64,000 nt of DNA from an uncultured Clostridia bacterium (GCA_944384905.1 CALWVE010000031.1:210627-274626), one strand, 5' to 3'. Shown: positions 36,782-46,098, numbered from the stretch's first letter. Notes: generated by a model from the letters alone, not told the origin. Numbers and translations are program-made.

Positions 36782-36810
36782 TTGTCACCGGCACACTTTG
36801 CATGTATACT
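36782..36810 (+). promoter_or_regulatory. Promoter for the second NSS symporter
   Basis: TTGTCA (36782-36787), 17 bp, TATACT (36805-36810). The leader to the ATG is about 85 nt. The opposite strand of this 227-bp divergent region holds TTGACA near 36760, but no convincing paired -10. Confidence 0.72.
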
Positions 36811-36900
36811 GTAGGAAATGGTTTTTCTCTGCACAGTGTTCCTGCGATAAAGCGGCCTCACTCTGCCGGCCATTCATTCTTTATTTTGGAGGACTTTATC

Positions 36901-38298
36901 ATGGAAGCTCAACGCAAACGCAGCAGTTTCACAGGATCGATTGGTTTTGTGCTGGCTGCTGCAGGAAGTGCCGTAGGATTAGGTAATATTTGGCGTTTCC
37001 CCTATCTGGCCGCAAAAGACGGCGGCGGTGTTTTTTTGCTTTGCTATCTGATCTTGGTTCTGACATTCGGATTTACTCTGCTGACGACCGAAATTGCGAT
37101 CGGCCGCAAAACCGGCCAAAGCCCGCTGACAGCTTATGCAAAGCTGCATAAAAAATGGGGCTGGATCGGCATTCTGGCCAGCATCATCCCGTTGATTATT
37201 CTTCCGTATTATAGCGTCATCGGCGGCTGGGTATTGAAATACCTTGCCTCTTATCTGACAGGCGGTGCTTCAGCAGCCGCAACCGATACGTACTTTACCT
37301 CCTTTATCACCTCCCTGGCAAGCCCTATTATTTGGTTTGTCGTTTTTCTGGGTGCAACTACCTTTATTGTTTATAAAGGCGTCGATAAGGGAATCGAAAA
37401 GTTTTCCCGCGTCCTCATGCCCATTTTGCTTTTCCTGATTTTGGGCATTGCCTGCTTTTCTCTTACACTGAATCATACAGATGGCGAACAGACTCGCACC
37501 GGTTTGCAGGGTATGCTGGTCTATATTGTTCCTGATTTCAGCGGGATGACCGTACAGAAATTCACCACCATCCTGATGGATGCCATGGGACAGCTTTTCT
37601 ATTCTATCAGCGTAGCCATGGGCATTATGATCACCTATGGTTCTTATGTGAAGAAAGAAACCAATCTGATTAAATCCGTAAACCAGATCGAGATTTTCGA
37701 TACCGTAGTCGCTTTCCTCGCGGGCATGATGATCGTTCCCGCCGTATACACCTTTATGGGAACGGAAGGAATGGCAACCGGCCCCAGCCTGATGTTCGTT
37801 TCGCTGCCCAAAGTTTTTGAAGCCATGGGTACCATCGGCGTTGTGGTAGGCGTCGTCTTCTTCCTCACGGTAGCTTTCGCTGCGCTGACCTCTTCCATTT
37901 CTATTATGGAAGCAATCGTTTCCTGCGCAATGGACAAATTCCATCTCAGCCGCCAAAAAGCCACACTGATTACTTCCTGCATCGGTCTTGCTGCCGGTAT
38001 CGTGGTCTGCCTGGGTTATAATGTGTTCTATTTCGAGCTTACACTGCCCAACGGAACCGTAGGTCAGGTGCTGGATGTTCTGGATTACATCAGCAACTAC
38101 TTCCTGATGCCGATTGTGGCCATTTCCACTTGCCTGCTGATTGGCTGGGTTGTCAAGCCCAAAACCATCATCGAAGAAGCCAGTCTGGGCGGCTACAAAT
38201 TCCATCGCAAAAAGCTTTATGTTGTGATGGTTATGTTTATCGCCCCGATCATGCTGTTCTTCCTTTTCCTGCAGTCGATCGGCGTGCTTCGTTTCTGA
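36901..38298 (+). CDS. NSS-family sodium-dependent amino-acid symporter (2)
   Basis: A 465-residue polytopic protein with GSAVGLGNIWRFPYL at 22-36, the canonical NSS first helix including the gate arginine, and about 11-12 helices. It probably imports a hydrophobic or aromatic amino acid with Na+, as its bacterial relatives do, but the substrate is not evident. The ATG at 36901 follows GGAGGAC; longer frames lie upstream of or in the promoter. Divergently transcribed from symporter 1. Confidence 0.93.
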   Translation: MEAQRKRSSFTGSIGFVLAAAGSAVGLGNIWRFPYLAAKDGGGVFLLCYLILVLTFGFTLLTTEIAIGRKTGQSPLTAYAKLHKKWGWIGILASIIPLIILPYYSVIGGWVLKYLASYLTGGASAAATDTYFTSFITSLASPIIWFVVFLGATTFIVYKGVDKGIEKFSRVLMPILLFLILGIACFSLTLNHTDGEQTRTGLQGMLVYIVPDFSGMTVQKFTTILMDAMGQLFYSISVAMGIMITYGSYVKKETNLIKSVNQIEIFDTVVAFLAGMMIVPAVYTFMGTEGMATGPSLMFVSLPKVFEAMGTIGVVVGVVFFLTVAFAALTSSISIMEAIVSCAMDKFHLSRQKATLITSCIGLAAGIVVCLGYNVFYFELTLPNGTVGQVLDVLDYISNYFLMPIVAISTCLLIGWVVKPKTIIEEASLGGYKFHRKKLYVVMVMFIAPIMLFFLFLQSIGVLRF

Positions 38299-38323
38299 TA
38301 ATAAACACATTATCTTTTATCAA

Positions 38324-38354
38324 AAAAGCCAAGGCTATGCCTTGGCTTTTCCCT
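38324..38354 (+). terminator. Terminator of NSS symporter 2
   Basis: AAAAGCCAAGGC and GCCTTGGCTTTT form a perfect 12-bp stem with a 3-nt loop. Confidence 0.9.
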
Positions 38355-38366
38355 TGCTCTCCAGAC

Positions 38367-38403
38367 AAAAAGGCACCGAAAGCATCTCGCCTTCGGTGCC
38401 TTT
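38367..38403 (-). terminator. Terminator of the ricin/H1-like gene
   Basis: AAAGGCACCGAA (38369-38380) pairs with TTCGGTGCCTTT (38392-38403). On the minus strand it runs into TTTTTGT. Confidence 0.88.
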
Positions 38404-38418
38404 GAACCGGATAGTTTA

Positions 38419-39201
38419 TCAATCTTCTTTCAGGGAATCAATGAATTCCTCTGCTGCTTCCGCAGCGCGTTCTCTGGCTTCAACCGCTTCCGGGCTGACT
38501 GCCTTAGCCGTTTTCTTCACATTCTTCTTGATCTCTTTAGCCGCTTCATCCGCCTTGGCCGCTACGTTGCGAACAGTCTTCTTGGCGGCGCGCTTAGCCT
38601 TTTTCACAACCGGTTTCATGTTATTGGCGGCTTCGGCCGCCAGACCAGCTACATCGCTGAGTACATCTTCAGCATTATCCAGAACTTTGCCGGAATGTGC
38701 CGCCGCTTTTTTAGCCGCAGCTTTAAGTCCGGCACCCGCAATGCAGGCAGCAGCTTCCGGAGACGGATACTCCAGAATCTTCCACTGCTGATTTTCACCG
38801 CCGACATCTTCCCAGATCTGTGCCGGCACGCCAGGATTCATGCTCATGAAAGCAATATCCAGCACTTTACCGGAATGTACCTGTGTAAACTTGCGGTAAC
38901 CGCGAGCGGCTACTTCTACGCGCCACAGCTGGCTTTCACTATTTTCGTCCCAAGCATTGGCCCAGGTTCCTGCTGCCGTTCCGCTGTAAACGGTGTCCAG
39001 CATAAAAGCGGTAGCCGGGTTCATAAAGCGGAAAGAACCGTCTTCGCAGGGGATCGGCGTCCAGAGCTGCAATTTATTGCCTTCGGGCTTTTCCTGCGTT
39101 ACGGCAGCACCGCGTTCGACAGGCGCCTGCAGAACCAAACTAGTGCGGCGATTTACAAATAAATAGACAGAATTGGGTTTCAGCGTATTTTTACCAGCCA
39201 T
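38419..39201 (-). CDS. Ricin-type beta-trefoil lectin with histone H1-like Ala/Lys-rich tail
   Basis: A 260-residue protein without signal peptide or membrane helix. Residues 1-145 look like a ricin-type beta-trefoil, with QxW motifs QLW (45-47), QLW (91-93), QIW (128-130) and QQW (138-140). From about 150 onward the chain is Ala/Lys/Glu-rich, with KKAKRAAKKTVRN and KKNVKKTAK, like bacterial histone H1-like or phasin-like tails. The HSGKVLD of the trefoil recurs 60 residues later in the tail. The ATG at 39201 is preferred because AAAGGAG is 10 nt upstream; the earlier ATG sits against it. I know no family with this exact architecture. A nucleoid, granule or polysaccharide-binding role is possible, but unsupported. 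Confidence 0.75.
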   Translation of the reverse strand: MAGKNTLKPNSVYLFVNRRTSLVLQAPVERGAAVTQEKPEGNKLQLWTPIPCEDGSFRFMNPATAFMLDTVYSGTAAGTWANAWDENSESQLWRVEVAARGYRKFTQVHSGKVLDIAFMSMNPGVPAQIWEDVGGENQQWKILEYPSPEAAACIAGAGLKAAAKKAAAHSGKVLDNAEDVLSDVAGLAAEAANNMKPVVKKAKRAAKKTVRNVAAKADEAAKEIKKNVKKTAKAVSPEAVEARERAAEAAEEFIDSLKED

Positions 39202-39257
39202 ATTGACCATTCTCCTTTTGAGACATCCAAATAAAAAAATTCAAACCTTGTGTATAT

Positions 39258-39287
39258 ATAATAACTTATGCATGGGTTATTTGTCAA
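39258..39287 (-). promoter_or_regulatory. Promoter of the ricin/H1-like gene
   Basis: Minus-strand TTGACA (39282-39287), 18 bp, TATTAT (39258-39263). Confidence 0.72.
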
Positions 39288-39379
39288 TATCCCCCAAAGC
39301 AGGCGAACTTTTTCAATAAATTGTATCCGTAAAAAAATGTTCTTTTTTTTAATAAGATACTCCGATCTTGTCAAAAGCG

Positions 39380-39388
39380 TGCTATAAT
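39380..39388 (+). promoter_or_regulatory. Extended -10 promoter of the P-type ATPase
   Basis: TGC immediately precedes TATAAT (39383-39388). There is no good -35 at the usual distance. Confidence 0.65.
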
Positions 39389-39511
39389 AATAGGGTTAAC
39401 GCAGAAAGGTGCATAAAATTCACAGAGGAAGCGCCTTGAATTTCTCTGAGTTCTAAGCTCGGAAAAATTGTTTTTATCTGCGTTTGGAAATGAAAAAGTG
39501 AGGTTTTTGTT

Positions 39512-41893
39512 GTGAATGATGAAGAATTTGTGCGCCTGTCGCCCGATCCGGAACGCGGACTCAATGAGGCACAGGTTAAGCAACGGATTGAAAAAGGACT
39601 GGTGAATCAAAGCGCCGGCATTCAAACCAAAAGTGTCGGAGAAATTATCCGCAACCATTTTTTTACCTTTTTTAATTTGCTGAACCTGGCAATCGGGCTT
39701 TGCATTTTGATCAGCGGATCGTTTAAAAATGCACTCTTCTTGGGTGTTGTCGCCTCGAACCTGGTTATCGGCGTGTTTCAGGAAGTTCGCGCCAAACAAA
39801 TCATCGACCGGCTGTCTGTTTTAGCTTCCCCCAAAGCCTGGGTAATTCGCGACGGGGAAAAGCGGCAAATTGCCGTAGAAGAACTGGTTTTGGATGACAT
39901 TATTCAGCTCCACGCCGGAGAACAGATCTGCGCAGACGCCATCCTGCTCGACGGACAATGTGAAATCAACGAATCGCTGCTCACCGGTGAAAGCGACGCA
40001 GTCTCTAAAAATCCGGGCGATCTGCTCTATTCGGGCAGTTTTGTGGCCAGCGGAAGCTGCCGCGCCCGCGTGGAACATATCGGCAACGACAATTATGCCA
40101 ACCAGATTGCCAACGAATCGAAATATATCAAACAGGCAAAATCGGAAATGATGACCAGCATTCGGCAGATCATTGCCTTTTTCGGCAGCTGTGTGATCCC
40201 GATCGGTCTGCTGCTTTTCTTTAAAGAGCTGTTCATCTCACACATCCCGTGGCAGCGCGCCGTCGTGTTGGCGGCCGCTTCCATGATCGGTATGATTCCC
40301 GAGGGACTGGTTTTGCTCACCAGCGCAGTTCTGGCCGTAAGCGTAGTCCGTCTTTCTCGCTATCAAACGTTGGTGCATGATCTGTATTGCATTGAAACGC
40401 TGGCGCGTGTAGATACCTTATGTGTGGACAAGACCGGAACGATCACGGAAGGCTCGCTGACCGTGGACGAGTTTATTCCCATGGGGAATCATTCGGAAGA
40501 AGAACTGCGTTCGGCTGTTTCCGTTTTGATGGGGGCTTTGGAAGACAATAATCCGACAGCGCAGGCACTCAGGCAGGCCGTTCCCCTTACCGCCTGCCAA
40601 GCTGATGAATTGCATCCGTTTTCGTCCGCACGGAAATGGAGCGGAGCTTATCTGAAAGACAAAGGCTCGTTTGTATTGGGTGCTGCTGAAGTATTGGGCG
40701 TAGGAGACGAAGCCAAAGAAATCTTTGAGCGCTGTGTAAACCGCGGACAGCGTGTGCTGGCCGTCGGCCGCAGCAAACAGCCGTTTCATGGTCATACGCT
40801 GCCCGACCAGCTGCAAATTGTGGGGCTGGTTATCATGAGCGACGTGATCCGCCCCGGCGCTGAGCAAACATTTGCCTATTTCCGTGAGCAAGGCGTGGAC
40901 ATTAAAGTGATTTCCGGAGATAATCCCACGGCTGTGGCGCGTATTGCCCAGCACGCCGGTTTACAGGGTGCTTTGGCCTGTGTAGACGCCCGTACGCTGG
41001 ATACCCCCGAAAAATTGGAGCAGGCCGCCGAAACGTACACCACGTTCGGCCGCGTAACGCCTCAACAGAAGCTGGAACTCGTCAAGGCGCTCAAGCGCAA
41101 AGGACATACCGTAGCCATGACCGGCGACGGCGTCAATGACGTTTTGGCGCTGAAAGAAGCGGATTGCAGCATCGCGATGGCAGCCGGCAGTGATGCAGCT
41201 CGTACGGTTTCCAATCTGGTGCTGCTGCATTCCGATTTCTCGGCCATGCCGGTCATTGTACGCGAGGGTCGGCGTTCTATCAACAATCTTCAGCGATCCG
41301 CTTCCCTTTTCAATGTGAAAAACATTTTCACGATGATTATTGCGTTGGTTTCGCTGATTGCACCTTTCAGCTATCCGTTTCAGCCTATCCAATTTTCGCT
41401 GATCAGCATGTACACCATCGGCATCCCGTCGTTCCTGCTGGCTCTGGAAAGCAACAATGAGCCGCTGCGCGGCAGCTTTTATGCCAATGTGCTTTCAAAA
41501 TCCTTACCGGCTGCGCTTTGCGTCGCGTTTAACGTATTGGCGCTTGGTTTTGCCTCGGGGCACATGGGACTGGTACACGAGCAGGTTTCAACACTCTCCG
41601 TGCTCATCACCGCTTTTACGCAATTTTTGATGCTGCTGCGAATCTGCCTGCCGTTTACCCGGATGCGGCTGATTCTGTTTATCGCCCTGATTTGCGGATT
41701 TGGCATCAACGCTTTCCTGTTCCGAACACTCATTTCCTTCACGACGATTACTTGGCCGATGGGGATTGCTCTGGCCGTTATGGTTGCGCTGACGTGTGTT
41801 CTGTTCCCCACTCTTTGTTTCCTGTCCGATCGCTATTTCAAGCCTTGGATGGTTCGCCTGCTGAATCGCAGAAAACAAAAGAAAGCCGAATAA
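39512..41893 (+). CDS. Cation-transporting P-type ATPase (CtpE-like)
   Basis: A 793-residue P-type ATPase with LLTGES in the actuator domain, the phosphorylation motif DKTGT near residue 306, and GDGVND in the hinge. Helix 4 reads MIPEGLVLLTS, the pattern of the CtpE-like branch, not of heavy-metal or KdpB pumps; mycobacterial CtpE moves Ca2+, so Ca2+ or Mg2+ is a reasonable guess. No N-terminal metal-binding domain. It uses a GTG start with GTGAGG 8 nt upstream. The PHP hydrolase gene follows after 20 bp. Confidence 0.92.
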   Translation: MNDEEFVRLSPDPERGLNEAQVKQRIEKGLVNQSAGIQTKSVGEIIRNHFFTFFNLLNLAIGLCILISGSFKNALFLGVVASNLVIGVFQEVRAKQIIDRLSVLASPKAWVIRDGEKRQIAVEELVLDDIIQLHAGEQICADAILLDGQCEINESLLTGESDAVSKNPGDLLYSGSFVASGSCRARVEHIGNDNYANQIANESKYIKQAKSEMMTSIRQIIAFFGSCVIPIGLLLFFKELFISHIPWQRAVVLAAASMIGMIPEGLVLLTSAVLAVSVVRLSRYQTLVHDLYCIETLARVDTLCVDKTGTITEGSLTVDEFIPMGNHSEEELRSAVSVLMGALEDNNPTAQALRQAVPLTACQADELHPFSSARKWSGAYLKDKGSFVLGAAEVLGVGDEAKEIFERCVNRGQRVLAVGRSKQPFHGHTLPDQLQIVGLVIMSDVIRPGAEQTFAYFREQGVDIKVISGDNPTAVARIAQHAGLQGALACVDARTLDTPEKLEQAAETYTTFGRVTPQQKLELVKALKRKGHTVAMTGDGVNDVLALKEADCSIAMAAGSDAARTVSNLVLLHSDFSAMPVIVREGRRSINNLQRSASLFNVKNIFTMIIALVSLIAPFSYPFQPIQFSLISMYTIGIPSFLLALESNNEPLRGSFYANVLSKSLPAALCVAFNVLALGFASGHMGLVHEQVSTLSVLITAFTQFLMLLRICLPFTRMRLILFIALICGFGINAFLFRTLISFTTITWPMGIALAVMVALTCVLFPTLCFLSDRYFKPWMVRLLNRRKQKKAE

Positions 41894-41913
41894 TAACAGA
41901 AGGAGGCTTTATC

Positions 41914-42687
41914 ATGAGAGATGTTCACATTCATATCGAAAAAGGGCCGTACACAAAGGAATGGATCGACCGTTTTGTTGAGCAGGCCGTGCGTGCGGGA
42001 CTGGATGAAATCTATCTCTTGGAGCATTCTCATCGTTTTGTGGAGTTCGCACCCATGTATGCCTCCGTTTGTGAATACAACGATTATCAAAAAAACTGGT
42101 ATCAACGTAAGGTAAAGCATTCGATCAAAGATTTTCAAACGCTGATTACCGACATGAGAAACATGCAGTTTCCTATAAAAATCAAATGGGGTCTTGAGAT
42201 TTGCTATTTTCCTGAACAGGAAAAACTCATCCGGGATATTCTTCATTCCTTTGATTTTGATTTCGCCGTGGGTTCCATACATTGGGTCGATGGATTTGGA
42301 TTTGACCACAAAGCGGAACTTTGGGATGATGTGGACACCGAACAAATTTACTTGAAATATTATAACCTGATGCTTCAACTTGTAAAAAGCGGCTTATTCT
42401 CCGGGGTTGCACATCCCGATTCGATTAAGTGCTTCCATCATTACCCTACAGCCGATTTGTCGGATACCTATCGTTTATTGGCCGACGAATTGAATGCGCA
42501 TCATATGTACGCAGAACAAAGCGGCGGGCTTGCCTTAAATTATGGATTTGAGGAATTGGGCATGAATCAAACCCTGCTGAATATCTTTAAGAATAAAAAC
42601 GTTGACATCCGCCTAGCTTCGGATGCCCATAAGCCGGAAGACGTGGGGGCAAACATTGCAAAAATGGAAGCTATTCTGCAACTCTAA
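41914..42687 (+). CDS. PHP-domain hydrolase (histidinol-phosphatase-like)
   Basis: A 257-residue PHP protein. The metal-binding signature is seen as DVHIHIE at the start, LLEHSH, ELGIEICYF-like GLEICYF, GSIHW, and the C-terminal SDAHKPEDVG. Such proteins are histidinol phosphatases or related phosphoesterases; no other histidine biosynthesis gene is near, so the substrate is open. The ATG at 41914 has AAGGAGG 8 nt upstream. Probably cotranscribed with the P-type ATPase. Confidence 0.87.
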   Translation: MRDVHIHIEKGPYTKEWIDRFVEQAVRAGLDEIYLLEHSHRFVEFAPMYASVCEYNDYQKNWYQRKVKHSIKDFQTLITDMRNMQFPIKIKWGLEICYFPEQEKLIRDILHSFDFDFAVGSIHWVDGFGFDHKAELWDDVDTEQIYLKYYNLMLQLVKSGLFSGVAHPDSIKCFHHYPTADLSDTYRLLADELNAHHMYAEQSGGLALNYGFEELGMNQTLLNIFKNKNVDIRLASDAHKPEDVGANIAKMEAILQL

Positions 42688-42709
42688 AATTCTCGTGAAT
42701 ATATATAAC

Positions 42710-42758
42710 AAAAGCACAAACCGATCCAGACAGTTTCTGACGGTTTGTGCTTTTGCTT
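42710..42758 (+). terminator. Terminator after the PHP gene
   Basis: A perfect 14-bp stem (42710-42723 with 42741-42754) ending in a T-run. Confidence 0.9.
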
Positions 42759-42774
42759 TTACCTGGTAAAAAGA

Positions 42775-42803
42775 AAACCCGCACAAAAGCTTTGTGCGGG
42801 TTT
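42775..42803 (-). terminator. Terminator of the ispH-rpsA operon
   Basis: AAACCCGCACAAA pairs perfectly with TTTGTGCGGGTTT across a 3-nt loop, followed by T residues on the minus strand. Confidence 0.9.
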
Positions 42804-42816
42804 GAATCCGATTTAA

Positions 42817-44742
42817 TTATTCGGCAGCTGCTTCATCTTCCAGAACAGCACGGATGGAGAGAGAAACTCTCTTCTTTTCGAAGTCGATTTCGGTAACCTT
42901 AACGGTAACCTTATCGCCTACGGAAAGCACATCCTGCGGCTTTTCAATGCGATGATCAGCAATCTGGGAAATGTGGATCAGACCATCGATACCGGGCAGG
43001 ATCTTAGCGAAAGCACCGAAGGTGGTCATGCCTACAACTTCAGCTTCGCAAACAGTGCCAACCGGGTACTGATTCTTCAGGATTTCCCACGGATTGTCCT
43101 CGGCGCGCTTGTAGCCCAGGGAGATCTTGCCGGCTTCGCGATCGAGCTTCTTGATGTATACCTTTACGGTATCGCCAACATTCACAACTTCGCTCGGATG
43201 CTTAATGCGGTTCCAGGACAGTTCGGAGATGTGAACCATGCCATCTACGCCACCCAGATCGACAAAAGCACCATAGTTGGTGAGGGACTTCACAGTTCCG
43301 GTGTATTCCTTGCCTTCTTCAGCTTCTTCCCAGAACTTAGCCTGCTGAGCTTTACGCTCGTCGCGCAGAACGGAACGGATGGAGCCTACGGCACGACGGC
43401 GCTGACGGTTCACTTCGATGATGCGGAAGGAAACTTCTGTATTCAGCAGCGGATCCAGAGCTTCGCCGCGGGAAGCGGTAGCCTGAGAAGCCGGAATGAA
43501 CACGCGGATGCCGTTGTACAGAACGATCACGCCGCCCTTGATCACTTCGGTCACCTTGCCTCTGAGAACTTCTTCGGAATCCTTAGCAGCGGAGATTTCG
43601 TCCCAGATCTTGATGGCATCGACGCGCTTCTTGGAGAGCATGATGGTGCCTTCCTGATCGTTGGTGCGCATGATGAGCAGTTCAATTTCGTCGCCGACTT
43701 TCACAACGTCTTCCGGTTTCACGTTCGGATCAGCGGAAAGCTCGTTGAGCGGGATGAAACCAGCCTGCTTGCGGCCTACATCTACATACACTTCGTTAGG
43801 AGCAATACCGACAACTACGCCTTTAACCTTCTCGTCTGTATTTAAGTTCTTGAGAGATTCCTCAAGCATCTCCTCAAAATTGGATTCTGTTTCAATGATG
43901 TCTGTCATGGTAACAAGTACCTCCTTTATTATGCTTGCCGGAGTGGAAGCCCCGGCAGTGATGCCGATCTGGCGCTTACCGGCAAAACAGGCGGCCGAAA
44001 GCTCGTCCGGTGTTTCGATGTGATACGTCGGGCAAAACTGCGCACAAACATCGCGCAGCTTGCAAGTGTTGGAGCTTGTTCGACCCCCGATGACAATCAT
44101 CGCATCGGACTGCCTGGCCAAAGCCATGGCTTCCTGCTGCCTTTTCTCGGTAGCATTACATATTGTATCAAATATGGCGCAGTTTGTACATACCTTTTTG
44201 ATGGTTTTTGAACAATTTTCCCATTCTGACAAACGAAAAGTTGTTTGTGCGGCTACAAATATAGGCAATTTTGCCAGTTCTTCATTTTCTGTTAATATTT
44301 TATTCAGATGTTCCTCATTTTTAAAGACAAAACAGGTGCCTTTGCAGTGCCCTACAATCCCCTGAACTTCCGGATGATCGGGGTCTCCGGCCAAAAGAAC
44401 CACCTGATTTTTAGCGGAAGCATCGGCTACCAATCGGTGAATTCTCGAAACAAACGGGCAGGTAGCATCTTCGCATTCGATACCGAGCGCGCGGATTTCT
44501 TCTTCCACTTTTTCCGGAATTCCATGGGCACGGGTAACCAGAATTTCGCCCGGCTTTACCTGATCCGGAGCTTCAACAATCCGTGCCCCACGCGCCGTCA
44601 ATTCTTCTACCAGCTGCGGGTTGTGGATAATCGGCCCCAGCGTGCAAACCGCGCGGCCTTCATCCAGCAAGCGGGTCACCATCTTAACGGCCCGATCCAC
44701 GCCAAAACAAAATCCGGATGTTTTTGCAAGTGTAACGCCCAT
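42817..44742 (-). CDS. ispH: Fused HMB-PP reductase (IspH) and ribosomal protein S1
   Basis: A 641-residue two-part protein. Residues 1-285 are IspH, the Fe-S enzyme that makes IPP and DMAPP in the last MEP step; the three cluster cysteines are C12, C95 and C195, with conserved H40, H73 and H123. Residues from about 305 to 635 contain four S1 RNA-binding repeats (GFIPLNEL, VFIPASQ, GMVHISEL, GLIHISQI), as in short Firmicutes S1. The fusion is a known feature of Clostridia and is not an assembly error: the linker is in frame. It ends the operon, 15 bp after plsC. Confidence 0.96.
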   Translation of the reverse strand: MGVTLAKTSGFCFGVDRAVKMVTRLLDEGRAVCTLGPIIHNPQLVEELTARGARIVEAPDQVKPGEILVTRAHGIPEKVEEEIRALGIECEDATCPFVSRIHRLVADASAKNQVVLLAGDPDHPEVQGIVGHCKGTCFVFKNEEHLNKILTENEELAKLPIFVAAQTTFRLSEWENCSKTIKKVCTNCAIFDTICNATEKRQQEAMALARQSDAMIVIGGRTSSNTCKLRDVCAQFCPTYHIETPDELSAACFAGKRQIGITAGASTPASIIKEVLVTMTDIIETESNFEEMLEESLKNLNTDEKVKGVVVGIAPNEVYVDVGRKQAGFIPLNELSADPNVKPEDVVKVGDEIELLIMRTNDQEGTIMLSKKRVDAIKIWDEISAAKDSEEVLRGKVTEVIKGGVIVLYNGIRVFIPASQATASRGEALDPLLNTEVSFRIIEVNRQRRRAVGSIRSVLRDERKAQQAKFWEEAEEGKEYTGTVKSLTNYGAFVDLGGVDGMVHISELSWNRIKHPSEVVNVGDTVKVYIKKLDREAGKISLGYKRAEDNPWEILKNQYPVGTVCEAEVVGMTTFGAFAKILPGIDGLIHISQIADHRIEKPQDVLSVGDKVTVKVTEIDFEKKRVSLSIRAVLEDEAAAE

Positions 44743-44757
44743 CTATTCCCTCCGTGA

Positions 44758-45399
44758 TTACTTGAACTTCTTCAGATCTTCTTCACGCATAGCCGCGATA
44801 TGTTCCATAATGGTTCGGCTCAAACGACGCAGTTCCACGCCGCTTCCCTCTGTAATACCGAAATCTTCCGGCAGAATCGGATCTCCGAATGTAACGACCA
44901 CGCGGGTAAAGAGTCCCGGGGTACGGCAATTTTTCGTCGTGATGCAAACCGGAATAACAGGTGTCTGCGTTTCATACGCCAAAACCGCCGCGCCAATTTT
45001 AGGCTTAAGCAGTTCGCCGGTTTTGGAGCGCGTACCTTCGATAAAGATGCCGACTGCACGGCCTTCTTCTTCCAACTTACGCCGGGCTTCGGCCAACGCA
45101 TCCGCGCCGCCCGTACCACGTTCAACGGGGAACGCACCGAATTGGCGAATGAAAAAAGCAAGAAACTTATGCTTAAACAATTCAGCCTTGGCCATATAGA
45201 AGATCTGACGGCGAATCCCGGCAAGTGCCAGAAAAACCGGATCGGCAGCCGAAAGATGGTTACTGCACAAAAGGACTTTTTCGCCACGCGCAGGCAGCTT
45301 CTCAATTCCGTTAAAATCACAGCGATAAATTAAATGATACACCACCCACACAATTCGGGCGCAAACGGCGTAAAGCTTATTTTTCTTATCTTTTTTCAT
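44758..45399 (-). CDS. plsC: 1-acyl-sn-glycerol-3-phosphate acyltransferase
   Basis: A 213-residue membrane-associated acyltransferase that converts lysophosphatidic to phosphatidic acid. NHLSAADP is the catalytic HxxxxD motif and FIEGTRSKTGEL the substrate-binding EGTRS. A hydrophobic N-terminal segment anchors it. The start overlaps the cmk stop as ATGA. The cmk-plsC-ispH-rpsA order is common in Clostridia. Confidence 0.95.
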   Translation of the reverse strand: MKKDKKNKLYAVCARIVWVVYHLIYRCDFNGIEKLPARGEKVLLCSNHLSAADPVFLALAGIRRQIFYMAKAELFKHKFLAFFIRQFGAFPVERGTGGADALAEARRKLEEEGRAVGIFIEGTRSKTGELLKPKIGAAVLAYETQTPVIPVCITTKNCRTPGLFTRVVVTFGDPILPEDFGITEGSGVELRRLSRTIMEHIAAMREEDLKKFK

Positions 45400-46076
45400 G
45401 GCTCTTTCTCTTCCTCCAAACGGGTGTGAACAATTTCCAGCAGAGCGGCTATGGAATCCTCGAGTTCGAATCCGGTCGTATCCAGAAGCACGGCATCTTC
45501 GGCCGGTTTCAGCGGCGCAACAGCACGATTCGCGTCCTGATCGTCACGACGGCGAACGTCTTCCAGAACCTGTTCATACGAAACAGATTCCCCCTTAGCC
45601 TGCAATTCTTCAAAACGACGGCGGGCACGTTCTTCGGGGGAAGCCGTCAGAAAAATTTTCACCTGCGCCCAGGGAAGCACAACCGTACCGATATCCCGGC
45701 CGTCCATCACCACATTGTTTTTATGTGCCAGCGAAAGCTGAAGATCAAACAGAAAACGGCGTACAGCCGGAATCGCAGACACAACAGAAGCCGACATAGA
45801 AACTTCGGGCGTGCGAATTTGGGTGGAAACATCTTCTCCGTTTAACAAAACATGCTGGCCGTCTTCCGCATAACACACATCCACATTGACCCCGTGAAGC
45901 GCCTGTGTGACCTTTTCTGCGTCGGCAAGGTCTACCCCACTGCGCAGCATAAAAAGCGCTACTGTACGGTACAGCGCGCCCGTATCTACATAAATAAAGC
46001 CCAGCGCCGCCGCGGCACGGCGCGCAATCGTGCTCTTACCGGCGCCCGCCGGCCCATCTATGGCAACTGCAATCAT
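45396..46076 (-). CDS. cmk: Cytidylate kinase
   Basis: A 226-residue kinase that phosphorylates CMP and dCMP. The P-loop is GPAGAGKST at the N-terminus, followed by FIYVDTGALYRTVAL and MDGRDIGTVVLP, all diagnostic. The ATG at 46076 is used because GGAGG is 9 nt upstream; earlier codons have no box. Confidence 0.96.
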   Translation of the reverse strand: MIAVAIDGPAGAGKSTIARRAAAALGFIYVDTGALYRTVALFMLRSGVDLADAEKVTQALHGVNVDVCYAEDGQHVLLNGEDVSTQIRTPEVSMSASVVSAIPAVRRFLFDLQLSLAHKNNVVMDGRDIGTVVLPWAQVKIFLTASPEERARRRFEELQAKGESVSYEQVLEDVRRRDDQDANRAVAPLKPAEDAVLLDTTGFELEDSIAALLEIVHTRLEEEKEP

Positions 46077-46098
46077 GATATTTGCCTCCGTTTTCAAT

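Larger units (their letters stand above)
39202..39511. other. Divergent intergenic region (310 bp)
   Basis: AT-rich and free of credible genes. It holds the minus-strand promoter of the ricin/H1-like gene and the plus-strand extended -10 promoter of the P-type ATPase. The 120-nt ATPase leader contains the short pair CAGAGGAA/TTTCTCTG, but I do not recognise a known riboswitch. Confidence 0.7.

Noticed and set aside
39390..39511. A yybP-ykoY or M-box type metal riboswitch before the P-type ATPase
   Set aside because: The leader is too short for an M-box and lacks the conserved yybP-ykoY core; only a weak CAGAGG/CTCTG pairing is seen.
42817..44742. IspH-RpsA fusion as a novel architecture
   Set aside because: It is a well-known, widespread fusion in Clostridia.
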